Shown: positions 43,005-56,618 of the stretch, piece after piece | Position numbering within the stretch: position 1 is the first letter of the stretch | Layout of the letters: each line of letters starts with the position of its first letter | Assembly: GCA_030679035.1 (NCBI GenBank) | Contig: JAUXTH010000150.1 | Span: forward strand, 1 to 64,000 | Source of the DNA: Methylobacter sp. | GTDB taxonomy: Bacteria; Pseudomonadota; Gammaproteobacteria; Methylococcales; Methylomonadaceae | Length of the DNA: 64,000 nucleotides | Direction: 5' to 3' | The notes under the pieces: model-generated | The model's input: the letters and a program-made list of their open reading frames with translations, nothing else | Told to the model about the DNA's origin: nothing | Databases searched by the model: none | Made by a program: the position numbers and the translations under genes

Positions 43005-43260
43005 CAATAAATACAATGGAACGCTGATGACGCAGATGATTATGATTGGATAAGATTTTTCGCATCTATTCAGCGCTAAGCACAACATCTCTCTCCATCA
43101 GGAGAGGAAGCAAGCTCTCAGCAACTTTCGGGTTTTCCGGTCCGCTGAATAGTTACGGTTTTTCTTGAATTATCCTGCGTTAATCATATTTATCTGCGTC
43201 ATCTGCGTTCTATTTTTTCTACTGGGTATTAACCCATTTTAACCATAAACAGGAGGCTTT

Positions 43261-44520
43261 ATGCCACTGAACAAAACCAAACTTTCTGTATCGTTGCTGG
43301 CGCTTTCTGTCGTAAGCGGCTCTTCGATAGCCGACATAACGCAGAACGTTGAAGATGCGCTTAACTTCTATCATTACGGCAAAAATGGCGCGGTCAAGGT
43401 CGACCTGAATTACCGTTACGAAAACGTCGATCAGGACCTGGGTGCACCAAGAACCGCCAATGCCAACACCGCCCGCTTACGGGCAGGTTTGCTGTCTCCC
43501 GTATTCCACGGCCTGCAAGGCTATGCTGAATACGAAGGCAATCTTGCGATGCAAGAGGATTTCAACAGTACGCGCAACAACAATACCGCTTACTCGACGG
43601 TTGCAGACCCTCAACAAAGCGAATTGAATCAACTATGGCTCAGCTATGCCGGCATCCCCGATACGGTCATTAAAGGCGGTCGGCAACGTATCAAGTTGGA
43701 TGACGACCGCTTCATTGGCAACGTCGGCTGGAGGCAAATGGAAACGACCTTCGATTCGGTGCTGGTTACCCACAACAATCAACAGATTTTCGGCCTGACC
43801 GTTAACGCAGGCTATATCGGCAATGTGCAAACATTTACCGCCACGACTGAAAACATCGAAGCCCCGATTTTGAACGTCAATTATAAAGTCGGCGATTACG
43901 GCAATCTGGTCGGTTACGCCTATTTGCTGGATTATACCGAGCGAGAGAATTACGAGAAATCCAGTCAAACTTATGGTTTGCGCATGAGTAATTTTCAAAA
44001 ACCGGGGGACACTTTTAAGCTCAGCGATAACTACGGTTTGGTTTATACCGCTGAATGGGATCGTCAGATTGATTACGGACACGGCCTGACCAAGTATGAA
44101 GCCGACCGCATCAATCTGATGGGCGGTTTTACCGCCTATAACTTTACCTTCCAAGGAGCAATGGAACAACTTGATGGTAAAGGGCTTAATAAAACCTTTG
44201 ATACGCCGCTGGGCACTAACCACGCATTCCAGGGCTGGGCGGACTTATTCCTGACTACTCCCGCCAACGGTATCCGTGATGTATTCGGCACAGCAATAAC
44301 CACGCTGGATCGTGGCAGTATTGTATTAACCGGGGTTTACCATGATTTTAGCGATGACACCGGCCGCTTTCATTACGGCAAGGAATATGATTTTTCGGCG
44401 TTGAAGAAATTCGGTAAGCATTATTCGGTGTTAGCCAAATACGCTTATTACGATGCGGATAGCTTTGGAGGAACAACCGATACCCAGAAAATCTGGGTGC
44501 AGGGGAATATAAGTTTCTAA
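43261..44520 (+). CDS. Alginate-export-type outer membrane porin
   Basis: A 419 aa outer-membrane beta-barrel protein with a signal peptide (about 1-22, SGSSIA-D). Alternating beta strands run through it, with family-like segments VKVDLNYRYENVDQD, TARLRAGLLSPVFHGLQGYAEYEG and a final aromatic strand ending ISF. It belongs to the alginate_exp porin family; many members are general anion or substrate channels, not alginate exporters. It lies 256 bp after the nitrate ABC transporter genes, in the same direction, so an outer-membrane route for nitrate is plausible. Its own promoter was not identified; the spacer has no repeats beyond ordinary AT-rich DNA. Confidence 0.82.
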   Translation: MPLNKTKLSVSLLALSVVSGSSIADITQNVEDALNFYHYGKNGAVKVDLNYRYENVDQDLGAPRTANANTARLRAGLLSPVFHGLQGYAEYEGNLAMQEDFNSTRNNNTAYSTVADPQQSELNQLWLSYAGIPDTVIKGGRQRIKLDDDRFIGNVGWRQMETTFDSVLVTHNNQQIFGLTVNAGYIGNVQTFTATTENIEAPILNVNYKVGDYGNLVGYAYLLDYTERENYEKSSQTYGLRMSNFQKPGDTFKLSDNYGLVYTAEWDRQIDYGHGLTKYEADRINLMGGFTAYNFTFQGAMEQLDGKGLNKTFDTPLGTNHAFQGWADLFLTTPANGIRDVFGTAITTLDRGSIVLTGVYHDFSDDTGRFHYGKEYDFSALKKFGKHYSVLAKYAYYDADSFGGTTDTQKIWVQGNISF

Positions 44521-44538
44521 GGCTTATTGCCAATAAAC

Positions 44539-44579
44539 AAAAAAGGCGGTTCCCAGATTACTGAGAAGCCGCCTTTTTT
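44539..44579. terminator. Bidirectional intrinsic terminator (porin / amtB1)
   Basis: AAAAAAGGCGGTT...AAGCCGCCTTTTTT forms an 8-bp-plus stem with T-runs on both sides, between the convergent porin and ammonium transporter genes. Confidence 0.9.
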
Positions 44580-44604
44580 AGCCGAATGAGACTAATGCCT
44601 AAAT

Positions 44605-45900
44605 CTATAGATCGAGATACCCGGTCTCTTCATGCAGCACGGTATCCAGACCCTGTACTTCTTCATCGGAAGTTACTCTCAGTCCTATCAGTTTGTCCAA
44701 ACATTTCAAAATCAGGAAACTGAACAGTGCGCTCCAGGCAGCAGTCACGACAATCGCCAAGGCCTGAACGCCGACCTGATCCATGATTGAAACGCCCTCG
44801 GCCAAACCGAGGCCGCCCAGGCTGCCGGCCGCGAAAATACCGGTCATTAATGAGCCGGTCACGCCGCCTACGCCATGAACGGAAAATACGTCCAGGGAAT
44901 CGTCGATTTTCAGGCTGCGTTTGACGTATTGGGTCGCGTAAAAACAGACGAAACCAGCGGTAATGCCGATCACCAGCGCGCCGAAGGGGCCGACAAAGCC
45001 GGAAGCAGGGGTGATGGTGCCCAAGCCTGCAACCATGCCGGTCACAATACCCAGTACGCTGGGTTTGCTAAAGCGCTTCCATTCTATGAACATCCAGGTT
45101 AAAGCGCCGGAAGCTGCACCGATATGGGTCACCAGCATCGCCATGCCTGCGCGTCCATCCGCGGTCAACGCGCTGCCGGCATTAAACCCGAACCAGCCGA
45201 CCCACAGCATGCCTGCGCCGGTCACCACCATGGTCATGTTATGCGGTGGCATGGCCGTGTTGGGGAAGCCTTTTCTTTTGCCCAATACCAACGCGGACAC
45301 CAAAGCCGCGACACCGGCATTAACATGGATGACGATACCGCCGGCAAAATCCATTGCGCCCATGTCAGCCAGCCAGCCGCCGCCCCATATCCAGTGACAG
45401 ACAGGCAGATAAACAATGACCAGCCATAAGCCGCTAAACCACAGCATCGCCGAAAATTTCATCCGCTCGGCAAAAGCGCCTACGATCAGCGCCGGGGTGA
45501 TAATCGCAAAAGTCATCTGGAACATGAAGAAAACGGATTCAGGAATGTCGCCTTTCAATGACGCCACGCCTATGCCCGGCAGGAATACCTTAGAAGCGCC
45601 GCCGATCAGCTTTTGCAGTTCTCCTCCGTCGGCGAAGATGAAACTGTAAACCCCGGCCAGCCAAAGTATCGAAACCATGCAGGTAATCGCAAAGCACTGC
45701 ATTAACACTGACAGCACGTTCTTGCTTCTGACCAACCCGGCATAAAACAGCGACAAACCCGGAATGGTCATGAACAAGACCAGGGCGGTCGATGTCAAAA
45801 CCCAGGCGGTATTGGCTTGGTTTAATTGATCCGCAACAGCAAGATCGGGTAACAGCAGGAGGCCTAAAAACAGCCTTCTATTTATTATTTTTAACAACAT
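44605..45900 (-). CDS. amtB: Ammonium transporter (second copy)
   Basis: A 431 aa Amt-family channel with a cleavable signal sequence and about 11 membrane helices. Motifs include FYAGLVRSKNVLSVLMQ (residues ~55-72), DFAGGIVIHVNAGVAALVSALVLG with the first pore His, and FSVHGVGGVTGSLMTGIFA with the second. The C-terminal cytoplasmic tail LRVTSDEEVQGLDTVLHEETGY is the GlnK interaction region. It follows glnK by 17 bp. It differs clearly from the copy at 46428, for instance in lacking the inserted periplasmic loop. Confidence 0.92.
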   Translation of the reverse strand: MLLKIINRRLFLGLLLLPDLAVADQLNQANTAWVLTSTALVLFMTIPGLSLFYAGLVRSKNVLSVLMQCFAITCMVSILWLAGVYSFIFADGGELQKLIGGASKVFLPGIGVASLKGDIPESVFFMFQMTFAIITPALIVGAFAERMKFSAMLWFSGLWLVIVYLPVCHWIWGGGWLADMGAMDFAGGIVIHVNAGVAALVSALVLGKRKGFPNTAMPPHNMTMVVTGAGMLWVGWFGFNAGSALTADGRAGMAMLVTHIGAASGALTWMFIEWKRFSKPSVLGIVTGMVAGLGTITPASGFVGPFGALVIGITAGFVCFYATQYVKRSLKIDDSLDVFSVHGVGGVTGSLMTGIFAAGSLGGLGLAEGVSIMDQVGVQALAIVVTAAWSALFSFLILKCLDKLIGLRVTSDEEVQGLDTVLHEETGYLDL

Positions 45901-45917
45901 TTTTTTCCCTTGCGCCT

Positions 45918-46268
<351 letters not shown>

Positions 46269-46365
46269 TTAGATAGCAAAAAGTGTGGGTAACATCGGCT
46301 GCAATCATAGTGAATTATCAAGCAACATACAATTAATAGACCGGATTAAAAAACCTAAATAACGC

Positions 46366-46400
46366 AAAAACGGGCGCACAATGAATGTGCGCCCGTTTTT
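46366..46400. terminator. Intrinsic terminator after amtB2
   Basis: AAAAACGGGCGCACA, 5-nt loop, TGTGCGCCCGTTTTT: a perfect 10-bp GC-rich stem with T-runs on both sides, between amtB2 and glnK1. It separates the glnK-amtB pairs into two units. glnK1 then needs its own promoter in the ~110 bp that follows, but none was convincing. Confidence 0.88.
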
Positions 46401-46427
46401 GCGGAAAACTTTATCTTCGAGGTTAAA

Positions 46428-47825
46428 TCAACTGTGATAAGCCGTTTCCCCATGTTCGGAAACATCAAGACCTATACGTTCAATCTCCTCGCTAACCCTC
46501 AGTCCGATCGTCATATCCACGATCTTGTAAGCTATAAAAGATACCGCGCCGGACCAGACGATACAGATCCCCACGCCCCAGGCTTGACTTGTGATTTGCC
46601 CGATCATGCTGTATTCGGCCACGCCGCCCGCTACATAATCCCAGACGCCGGTGCCGCCCAGCGACGGGCTGGCGACGATGCCTGTACCCAATGCACCGAG
46701 AACTCCGCCTACGCCGTGGACGCCGAAAGCATCCAAAGAATCGTCATAACCTAAAGCCGTTTTCAGCATAGTCACCGACCAGAAACAAACCGCACCGGCA
46801 GCGAGCCCTAAGAAAATAGCGCCCATAGGACCTGACCAGCCGCAGGCAGGCGTAATCGCAACAAGGCCTGCAATCGCGCCGGAAGCGCCGCCCAACATGC
46901 TGGGCTTGCCGCGCAACAGCCATTCCGCGCCTATCCAGGCAAGAGTCGCCGCCGCGCTGGCCAATAAGGTATTTACAAAGACCAAAGCGGCAAGGCCGTT
47001 GGCTTCCAGGTTGGAGCCGACGTTAAAACCGAACCAGCCTACCCATAACAGGGAAGCGCCGATCATGGTCATGGTGACGCTATGCGGCGCAAGCGATTCC
47101 TTTCTGTATCCGATACGCTTGCCTATCATCAAGCAACCCACTAAGCCTGCGATACCGGCATTGATATGTACGACCGTGCCACCGGCAAAATCCAGCGCAC
47201 CTTTTTGGAACAAGAATCCCGCCGTAGCGCCGGCCGCTTCAGCAGCCGATGCATCGGTATAGGCGTCGGGACCTGCCCAATACCAGACCATGTGTGCCAT
47301 CGGCAGGTAGGAGAACGTAAACCAGATGAACATGAACAACAATACCGCTGAAAACTTAACCCGCTCGGCGAAGGCGCCGATAATCAGCGCCGGCGTAATG
47401 GCGGAGAAAGTAAGCTGGAATGCAACGTAGATATACTCAGGGACGTAAACACCCTTACTGAAAGTGGCTGCAAGCGATTCCGGCGTGATTCCTTTAAGGA
47501 ACAGTTTGCTGAAACCGCCGAAGAACGCATTACCCTCGGTAAACGCGATGCTGTAGCCGTAAATCGCCCACAAGATGGCCATCATCGAAAAAATCACGAA
47601 TACCTGCATCAACACGGACAGCATATTCTTGGCGCGCACCATGCCGCCGTAAAACAGCGCCAATCCGGGTATGACCATCAGGATGACCAGCACTGTCGCG
47701 ACAATCATCCAAGCGGTATCGCCTTTGTCGGCTGTCGGTGGTACAGCCGCCGCAGTTTCCGCGAATGAAAGTCCTGAAAAACCCAGCAAAGCAAGCAGGG
47801 CGAAGGTAGTTAAAAGTTGTTTCAT
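46428..47825 (-). CDS. amtB: Ammonium transporter AmtB (first copy)
   Basis: A 465 aa Amt channel with signal peptide (MKQLLTTFALLALLGFSGLSFA) and about 11 membrane helices. Shows FYGGMVRAKNMLSVLMQVF, DFAGGTVVHINAGIAGLVGCL and FGVHGVGGVLGALGTG, the last two with the pore His pair. An extra loop (GPDAYTDASAAEAAGATAG) lies before the DFAGG helix. The ATG at 47825, with a GGGGG Shine-Dalgarno, is preferred; the ORF-track start at 47882 would overlap glnK2. C-terminal tail fits GlnK binding. Confidence 0.93.
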   Translation of the reverse strand: MKQLLTTFALLALLGFSGLSFAETAAAVPPTADKGDTAWMIVATVLVILMVIPGLALFYGGMVRAKNMLSVLMQVFVIFSMMAILWAIYGYSIAFTEGNAFFGGFSKLFLKGITPESLAATFSKGVYVPEYIYVAFQLTFSAITPALIIGAFAERVKFSAVLLFMFIWFTFSYLPMAHMVWYWAGPDAYTDASAAEAAGATAGFLFQKGALDFAGGTVVHINAGIAGLVGCLMIGKRIGYRKESLAPHSVTMTMIGASLLWVGWFGFNVGSNLEANGLAALVFVNTLLASAAATLAWIGAEWLLRGKPSMLGGASGAIAGLVAITPACGWSGPMGAIFLGLAAGAVCFWSVTMLKTALGYDDSLDAFGVHGVGGVLGALGTGIVASPSLGGTGVWDYVAGGVAEYSMIGQITSQAWGVGICIVWSGAVSFIAYKIVDMTIGLRVSEEIERIGLDVSEHGETAYHS

Positions 47826-47838
47826 AGTTCCCCCTAGA

Positions 47839-48192
<354 letters not shown>

Positions 48193-48197
48193 TTAAA

Positions 48198-48542
48198 TTA
48201 ATGACTCAATGTTCTGTGCATCGTGGCCATACTTAGATTCGCCTCGGCGGCTTTTTCATAAGCATTAATCAGCGCCTCGCAATGTGCTTTAAAGTCTTGC
48301 GCCTGTCTGCCGTATAAATAGCTTTTGGCTTGATACTGGGTGAGAAGTTTCTTGTGTTCATCAACCTTGGCCTGCATTTCTGCCGCCGCCCCTTCGTAGT
48401 GCTCAGCCAATGCTTCATGATCGGCCTTGGAATTTGCGTTTTGTACAGCCTCGCTCATATCCATAGGATGAGGATTGGTGCCTTCGCAGCCATTCAGCGA
48501 GGCCAGTGTCAGGATCAAGGTGATAAGTAATTTAATTTTCAT
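48198..48542 (-). CDS. Small hypothetical lipoprotein
   Basis: A 114 aa protein with a lipoprotein signal (LASLNGC, Cys about residue 19). The mature part is an amphipathic, Ala/Glu/Lys-rich helical segment (EALAEHYEGAAAEMQAKVDEHKKLL), likely a helical hairpin or coiled coil. I do not recognise a named family. It lies between the porin and glnK2 in what looks like a nitrogen-controlled operon, so it could assist porin or transporter assembly; that is inference. Confidence 0.75.
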   Translation of the reverse strand: MKIKLLITLILTLASLNGCEGTNPHPMDMSEAVQNANSKADHEALAEHYEGAAAEMQAKVDEHKKLLTQYQAKSYLYGRQAQDFKAHCEALINAYEKAAEANLSMATMHRTLSH

Positions 48543-48603
48543 AGGTTTTCTCTACCGTTTTTGTTGGTTCGGAATCAAAAGTGCAATTCTGGATATTTTG
48601 ATT

Positions 48604-49986
48604 TTAAAAGTTAACGTTGAAATCGCTAGAGAACAGGAATTGACTATCCCTGTTGTTATTACCGAAAGGTAGATACCGATTGCTGCCGTTTGCTTGTACT
48701 CCATCCGCCCAGTCATAACGAACATTCGGGCGAATATTCAGCCATTTCACCGGCTTCCAGTTCACACCCGCCGTGATTCCGTAATAGCTGGCGCCGCTGC
48801 CAAAATTACTGCCGCTATAGTTGCTATTCAGGCCGCCACTGGCGTAACTGTCCAGTCCATTACTGGAAGCTGCTGATACTCTCATCGGAGACCAGACCCT
48901 GAAACCGTTTTGATCGCGGAACCATTCGGTACGAATACCGGCGGTCAGGTTATCCTTGATGTCATAGGTTAAATGCATGTTGAGGCCATACCATTCGGTA
49001 TCTGTAGAAGCGTTATTTATTAAAACGCCATTTGCGTAGCCATGATCATGCTGTAGCATCAGATGGGTTTTATCGGTGATATTATGTTTGAGCACGATGC
49101 TGTACAGGCCCCATTTTTTACTGCTCTGTTCAGAAGTAGATCCAAAGGTGCCACTGATATTGGCTGAAGTATTCTTATCATCGCTGGTCCAGGTGGTACC
49201 GGCCAAGCCGCCCCAGTTGCCTAATTGTTTGTTGAAGCCGCCATCCCAACCGCCGGTCGCACTGCCGGTGGTCGCGCCGCCCATAACCGCCCAGTTCTTA
49301 TCGACGGTATAGTTACCCATCACGCCGGTATGGGTGAACGGTTCGCCATATTGCATGGTGTAAGCGTGGGTATAGAAAAAGTTATCCGGTGCAGGAACGG
49401 TCTCGTAACCAATCGGCGTATAAAAGTGACCAGCCTTGATATTCAAACCATTGCCGATAGGCGCATAAGCCTCTGCATAAGCCTGTGGTAGTGCAATGTC
49501 GTAAAAACGGTTGCTCTCGCTGCCAAGTAAATTAAGATCCCAATTGCCTCGATCTTTGGCAAGTCCGCTATTCACATCGAGTGCGGGGACGCCGTAAGCC
49601 TGGGTAAAAATAGAATCAGTACCGAACATCGCATCAACACGTCCGCCGAAGTCCCATGCATCGCCTTCTGCGGCCACCGCGCGTTGCGCGAATATGTTTA
49701 ATTGATTCAACTGGAATTCGCCGGAACGATCAGCGAAAGTAACCGGGCCGTTGAAGTTGTTATCCGGACTTGCCGCGTTGTAGGTGATTCCCGCGTTGGC
49801 CCAGCCGCCAATTTTCAAGCCAAGATCTTTCATGAACTTGCTTTCGTTGGGGTCTCCTACCGTTTCGAGCAAAGTGCTGGCTTCGGTCAAGCTTTTCGCC
49901 TGCGCTACACCAAAAACAGAAACCAGCGCTATGCCAAAAACTAAGGGCTTTAGCTTGAAACGATTATTGTTTATATGGTTTTTCAT
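48604..49986 (-). CDS. Outer membrane beta-barrel porin (OmpL/BBP2-like)
   Basis: A 460 aa outer-membrane protein with a signal peptide (cleavage near VAQA-K, about residue 30). It resembles the beta-barrel porin-2 family: LKIGGWANAGITYNAASPDNNFNG, ITAGVNWKPVKWLNIRPNVRYDW and a terminal strand ending NVNF. Family members are proposed solute porins. It is the first gene of the cluster porin-lipoprotein-glnK-amtB and carries a sigma-54 promoter with NtrC-like dyads, so it may admit a nitrogen source such as ammonium, urea or small organic nitrogen; the substrate is not shown by sequence. Confidence 0.82.
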   Translation of the reverse strand: MKNHINNNRFKLKPLVFGIALVSVFGVAQAKSLTEASTLLETVGDPNESKFMKDLGLKIGGWANAGITYNAASPDNNFNGPVTFADRSGEFQLNQLNIFAQRAVAAEGDAWDFGGRVDAMFGTDSIFTQAYGVPALDVNSGLAKDRGNWDLNLLGSESNRFYDIALPQAYAEAYAPIGNGLNIKAGHFYTPIGYETVPAPDNFFYTHAYTMQYGEPFTHTGVMGNYTVDKNWAVMGGATTGSATGGWDGGFNKQLGNWGGLAGTTWTSDDKNTSANISGTFGSTSEQSSKKWGLYSIVLKHNITDKTHLMLQHDHGYANGVLINNASTDTEWYGLNMHLTYDIKDNLTAGIRTEWFRDQNGFRVWSPMRVSAASSNGLDSYASGGLNSNYSGSNFGSGASYYGITAGVNWKPVKWLNIRPNVRYDWADGVQANGSNRYLPFGNNNRDSQFLFSSDFNVNF

Positions 49987-50041
49987 GATTAAAGATCCTT
50001 AACTTAAATTGAACTTAAGACAAAATGCCTAAACAAACCAA

Positions 50042-50057
50042 AGCAAGTAAAATGCCA
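50042..50057 (-). promoter_or_regulatory. Sigma-54 promoter of the porin-glnK-amtB operon
   Basis: Minus strand TGGCAT-TTTAC-TTGCT, one base off the consensus, 56-71 bp before the porin start. Two NtrC-like dyads lie ~150-215 bp upstream. Confidence 0.75.
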
Positions 50058-50207
50058 ACTGCATTTGCGCTATGGGTTGCAAAGGGATGATCTTGAATAT
50101 ATGAATTAAACTTATTTATTTTCAATGGGTTGAAATACAAAAATAGAAGACGGGGCATTCAAAGCCCCTGATAAGCATCAGGTTGATGCAGCAAAGCAGA
50201 AACAATT

Positions 50208-50255
50208 TGCACAACTATTGGGCAATCCTAATTATCGCTGCACCATAACTAGGCG
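50208..50255. promoter_or_regulatory. NtrC-like dyads between the porin operon and glnA
   Basis: TGCACAACTATTGGGCA (50208-50224) and TGCACCATAACTAGGCG (50239-50255) resemble the NtrC 17-mer. They could activate the porin sigma-54 promoter on the minus strand. A sigma-54 promoter for glnA was sought and not found. Confidence 0.5.
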
Positions 50256-50353
50256 CTGGTTATCATTGTCATCCTCGCGCTAGAAAAGGTAGATTATCCA
50301 GTCCCGTTTTTTTAGTGGCTAATTCAGCAAAAAAAATGGTATCGTTACCCCGT

Positions 50354-50381
50354 TTGGCATAAAACACAGATTCCATATAAC
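50354..50381 (+). promoter_or_regulatory. Candidate sigma-70 promoter for glnA
   Basis: TTGGCA and TATAAC with a 16-bp spacer, ending 21 bp before the glnA start, which would leave a very short leader carrying the AGGAG RBS. Moderate match only. Confidence 0.35.
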
Positions 50382-50402
50382 CCATCTCAGGAGACAAAAT
50401 AA

Positions 50403-51812
50403 ATGTCTGCAGCAAAAGTACTTAAATTGATCAAGGAAAACGACGTAAAATTCGTCGATTTTCGTTTTTGTGACACCCGCGGTAAAGAACAACACGTAAC
50501 ATTCCCTGCTCATTCTATTGATGAAGATACCTTTGAAGAAGGCAACATGTTTGACGGTTCTTCAGTTGCCGGCTGGAAACACATCAATGAATCAGACATG
50601 ATTTTGATGCCTGATCCATCTACAGCGGTTATGGATCCGTTCTTTGATGACAACACTTTAATCTTGCGTTGCGATATTATTGAGCCTAAAAACATGCAAG
50701 GTTACGAACGCGACCCGCGTTCTATCGCCAAACGCGCAGAAGCCTATTTGAAATCAACCGGTATTGCAGACACTGCATTCTTCGGTCCCGAAAACGAATT
50801 CTTTATCTTTGACGATGTCCGTTGGGGCACCGATATGAGCGGTTCTTTCTACAAAGTCGATTCAGAAGAAGCGGGCTGGAACTCAGAAAAAGTTTATCCA
50901 GACGGCAACACCGGTCACCGTCCAGGTGTTAAAGGCGGCTATTTTCCTGTGCCTCCAGTCGATTCTTTCCAAGACATGCGTTCTGCAATGTGCTTAACGC
51001 TGGAAGAAATGGGCATGATCACTGAAGTTCACCATCACGAAGTAGCAACTGCAGGTCAGTGCGAAATCGGCGTGAAGTTCAACACACTGGTTAAAAAAGC
51101 CGACGAAGTTCTGGAACTGAAATATGTCGTTGCCAACATTGCGCATGCATACGGCAAAACAGCGACTTTCATGCCTAAGCCTTTAGTTGGCGACAACGGC
51201 AGCGGTATGCATGTACACCAATCTTTAGCTAAAGACGGCGTTAACCTGTTCACTGGCGATTTGTACGGCGGCTTGTCTGAAACAGCACTGTTCTACATCG
51301 GCGGTATCATCAAACACGCTAAAGCATTGAACGCTTTCACCAACTCATCAACCAACAGCTACAAGCGTCTGGTGCCAGGTTTTGAAGCGCCCGTTATGTT
51401 GGCTTACTCCGCACGTAACCGTTCAGCTTCTATCCGTATTCCTTTTGTTAACAACCCAAAAGGTCGTCGTATCGAAGTTCGTTTCCCTGATTCAACTGCG
51501 AACCCTTATCTGGCGTTCTCAGCCATGATGATGGCCGGTTTGGACGGCATTCAAAACAAAATCCATCCTGGCGATGCTATGGATAAAGATTTGTATGACT
51601 TGCCTGCTGAAGAAGCGAGAAACATCCCGCAAGTTTGCCACTCATTCGACCAAGCGCTGGACTCTCTGGACAATGACCGTGAATTCTTGACACGCGGCGG
51701 TGTTTTCACTGACGATGCTATCGACGGTTTTATTGCATTGAAAATGGAAGAAGTGACTCGTCTTCGTATGAGCACTCATCCAGCTGAATACGATATGTAC
51801 TACAGCTTGTAA
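50403..51812 (+). CDS. glnA: Glutamine synthetase type I
   Basis: A 469 aa GSI-beta type enzyme that joins ammonium and glutamate using ATP. Motifs include [17 protein letters not shown] (about 51-67), the metal-binding [27 protein letters not shown] (ATP and His), [13 protein letters not shown] and [10 protein letters not shown]. The adenylylation site Tyr is in the C-terminal [13 protein letters not shown] region (about residue 398). It is divergent from the amtB cluster. RBS AGGAG. It is the main sink for ammonium from NirBD and AmtB. Confidence 0.97.
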   Translation: MSAAKVLKLIKENDVKFVDFRFCDTRGKEQHVTFPAHSIDEDTFEEGNMFDGSSVAGWKHINESDMILMPDPSTAVMDPFFDDNTLILRCDIIEPKNMQGYERDPRSIAKRAEAYLKSTGIADTAFFGPENEFFIFDDVRWGTDMSGSFYKVDSEEAGWNSEKVYPDGNTGHRPGVKGGYFPVPPVDSFQDMRSAMCLTLEEMGMITEVHHHEVATAGQCEIGVKFNTLVKKADEVLELKYVVANIAHAYGKTATFMPKPLVGDNGSGMHVHQSLAKDGVNLFTGDLYGGLSETALFYIGGIIKHAKALNAFTNSSTNSYKRLVPGFEAPVMLAYSARNRSASIRIPFVNNPKGRRIEVRFPDSTANPYLAFSAMMMAGLDGIQNKIHPGDAMDKDLYDLPAEEARNIPQVCHSFDQALDSLDNDREFLTRGGVFTDDAIDGFIALKMEEVTRLRMSTHPAEYDMYYSL

Positions 51813-51842
51813 GCTTGATCAAAACCGATTAGGTTGACTAAG

Positions 51843-51877
51843 AACCCCGCAAGTTATCTGACTTAGCGGGGTTTTTT
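51843..51877 (+). terminator. Intrinsic terminator of glnA
   Basis: AACCCCGC, 15-nt loop, GCGGGGTTTTTT; a GC-rich 8-bp stem with T6, 31 bp after the glnA stop. Confidence 0.9.
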
Positions 51878-51983
51878 ATGGCTAATTATTATCAGTATAA
51901 GTTCGGTAGAGTAAATATTCTCATTGCGCTCAGGTCAACTGTGCGCATGATAAACCCCGCCAAAGTCAGGCAGGTATAAACAA

Positions 51984-55229
<3,246 letters not shown>

Positions 55230-55238
55230 GGATCAGTC

Positions 55239-56333
55239 ATGCCTACATCAGCAAACAAGCGTTCCACCATTTTGGTTGTGGATGATACGCCTGCCAACCT
55301 GACCTTGCTCGCCAATCTGCTTAAGGAGCAATACCGCATCAAGGTGGCCAACAATGGCATTAAGGCTCTTGAGCTGGCGGCCGCCGCGCCGCCGGATCTG
55401 GTGCTGCTTGATATCATGATGCCGGAGATGGACGGCTATGAAGTGTGTCGCCGCTTGAAGCTGGACGAAGCGACACGCAAAGTGCCGGTGATTTTTCTGA
55501 CCGCAAAGACCGAAGTTGAAGATGAGGAGTTGGGCTTTTCGGTTGGCGCGGTGGATTTTATTCACAAGCCGATCAGTCCGCCTATTGTCGCGGCGCGAGT
55601 CAAAATACACCTGGAAATCAAGTCCTGGCATGACTTCCTGCAAGACCAAAATGCCTGGCTGCAAAAGCAAGTGGAAAAGCGGCTGTCGGAAATCAATCAC
55701 ATGCAGGATGCTTCGATCTGCGTGATGGTGTCGTTGGCGGAATTTCGTGACGAAAGTACTGGCAACCACATTCGCCGCACCCAGGAATGTGTGCGTATGC
55801 TGGCCCTGGAGCTGGCCAAATTGCCGCATTACAGTGAGCTGTTGACGCCTAGCTATATCGAGCTGATGAGCAAATCAGCGCCTTTGCACGACGTAGGCAA
55901 GATCGCCATACCTGACCACATCCTGTTGAAGCCGGGCAAACACACTCCGGAAGAATTCGCCATTATGAAAACCCATGCCCAGCGCGGCTACGACATGCTT
56001 AAACGGGCTGGCGATCATATGGGCGAGCAGGGTGAATTTCTGACTCTGGCGATGGAGATCGCCGGCTGTCACCATGAAAAGTGGGATGGCTCAGGCTATC
56101 CCAACGGGCTGGTCGGGGATTCAATACCGCTGTCGGCCAGGCTAATGGCTGTCGCCGATGTATTTGATGCGCTGCTTGCCCGCCGCCCCTACAAGGAACC
56201 CATGAGTATCGCGCAAGCGACGGCGATCATCATGGAAGGGAAGGGCAAGCACTTCGACCCTGAGGTGGTGGAGGCATTCGTGGTGATTCATGATGACCTC
56301 AAGCGTATGGCCATCCAGTGGGCTGATGGCTAA
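55239..56333 (+). CDS. Response regulator with HD-GYP phosphodiesterase domain
   Basis: A 364 aa protein. REC (about 8-125) with phospho-acceptor in VLLDIMMPEMDGYEV and Lys in FIHKPIS. After a short coiled linker, the HD-GYP domain (about 145-345) has HIRRTQE, HDVGKIAIPDHILLKPG, HAQRGYDML, HHEKWDGSGYPNGL (GYP intact) and ADVFDAL. All metal and GYP residues expected of an active c-di-GMP phosphodiesterase are present. Its start is 9 bp after the hybrid kinase, indicating a two-gene operon in which phosphorylation controls c-di-GMP breakdown. Confidence 0.93.
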   Translation: MPTSANKRSTILVVDDTPANLTLLANLLKEQYRIKVANNGIKALELAAAAPPDLVLLDIMMPEMDGYEVCRRLKLDEATRKVPVIFLTAKTEVEDEELGFSVGAVDFIHKPISPPIVAARVKIHLEIKSWHDFLQDQNAWLQKQVEKRLSEINHMQDASICVMVSLAEFRDESTGNHIRRTQECVRMLALELAKLPHYSELLTPSYIELMSKSAPLHDVGKIAIPDHILLKPGKHTPEEFAIMKTHAQRGYDMLKRAGDHMGEQGEFLTLAMEIAGCHHEKWDGSGYPNGLVGDSIPLSARLMAVADVFDALLARRPYKEPMSIAQATAIIMEGKGKHFDPEVVEAFVVIHDDLKRMAIQWADG

Positions 56334-56495
56334 TGGGTTTTCTTGAGCGGTAAATCCCGTCCAAATGTTTACATGCTCTTAGGACACTGTGCACGTTATG
56401 CCAATCGATCAAAGCCGAAGCCCTTTTCTTCGCGTCGTGGTGATGTTTACCTTAAACTGATTTTTGCTGCCTGATACGAGAGCATTTCTACCAAA

Positions 56496-56525
56496 TTGCA
56501 AACAATGTCTCTTTTAGAGGATAAT
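56496..56525 (+). promoter_or_regulatory. Candidate sigma-70 promoter for leuCD
   Basis: TTGCAA and GATAAT with an 18-bp spacer, ~94 bp before the leuC ATG. The 285 bp spacer shows no clear leader-peptide attenuator or riboswitch. Confidence 0.5.
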
Positions 56526-56618
56526 ATGCGGCTATGCATAGCTTTACTATGCTTTTGATTGCCCCGTAACACGCCATACGCTCAATATAGAGCCGGTATG
56601 CAAGCTTTGGAATACGCT

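Noticed and set aside
50341-50402. Sigma-54 promoter for glnA at TTTGGCAT
   Set aside because: No GC at the -12 position; a sigma-70-like arrangement fits better.
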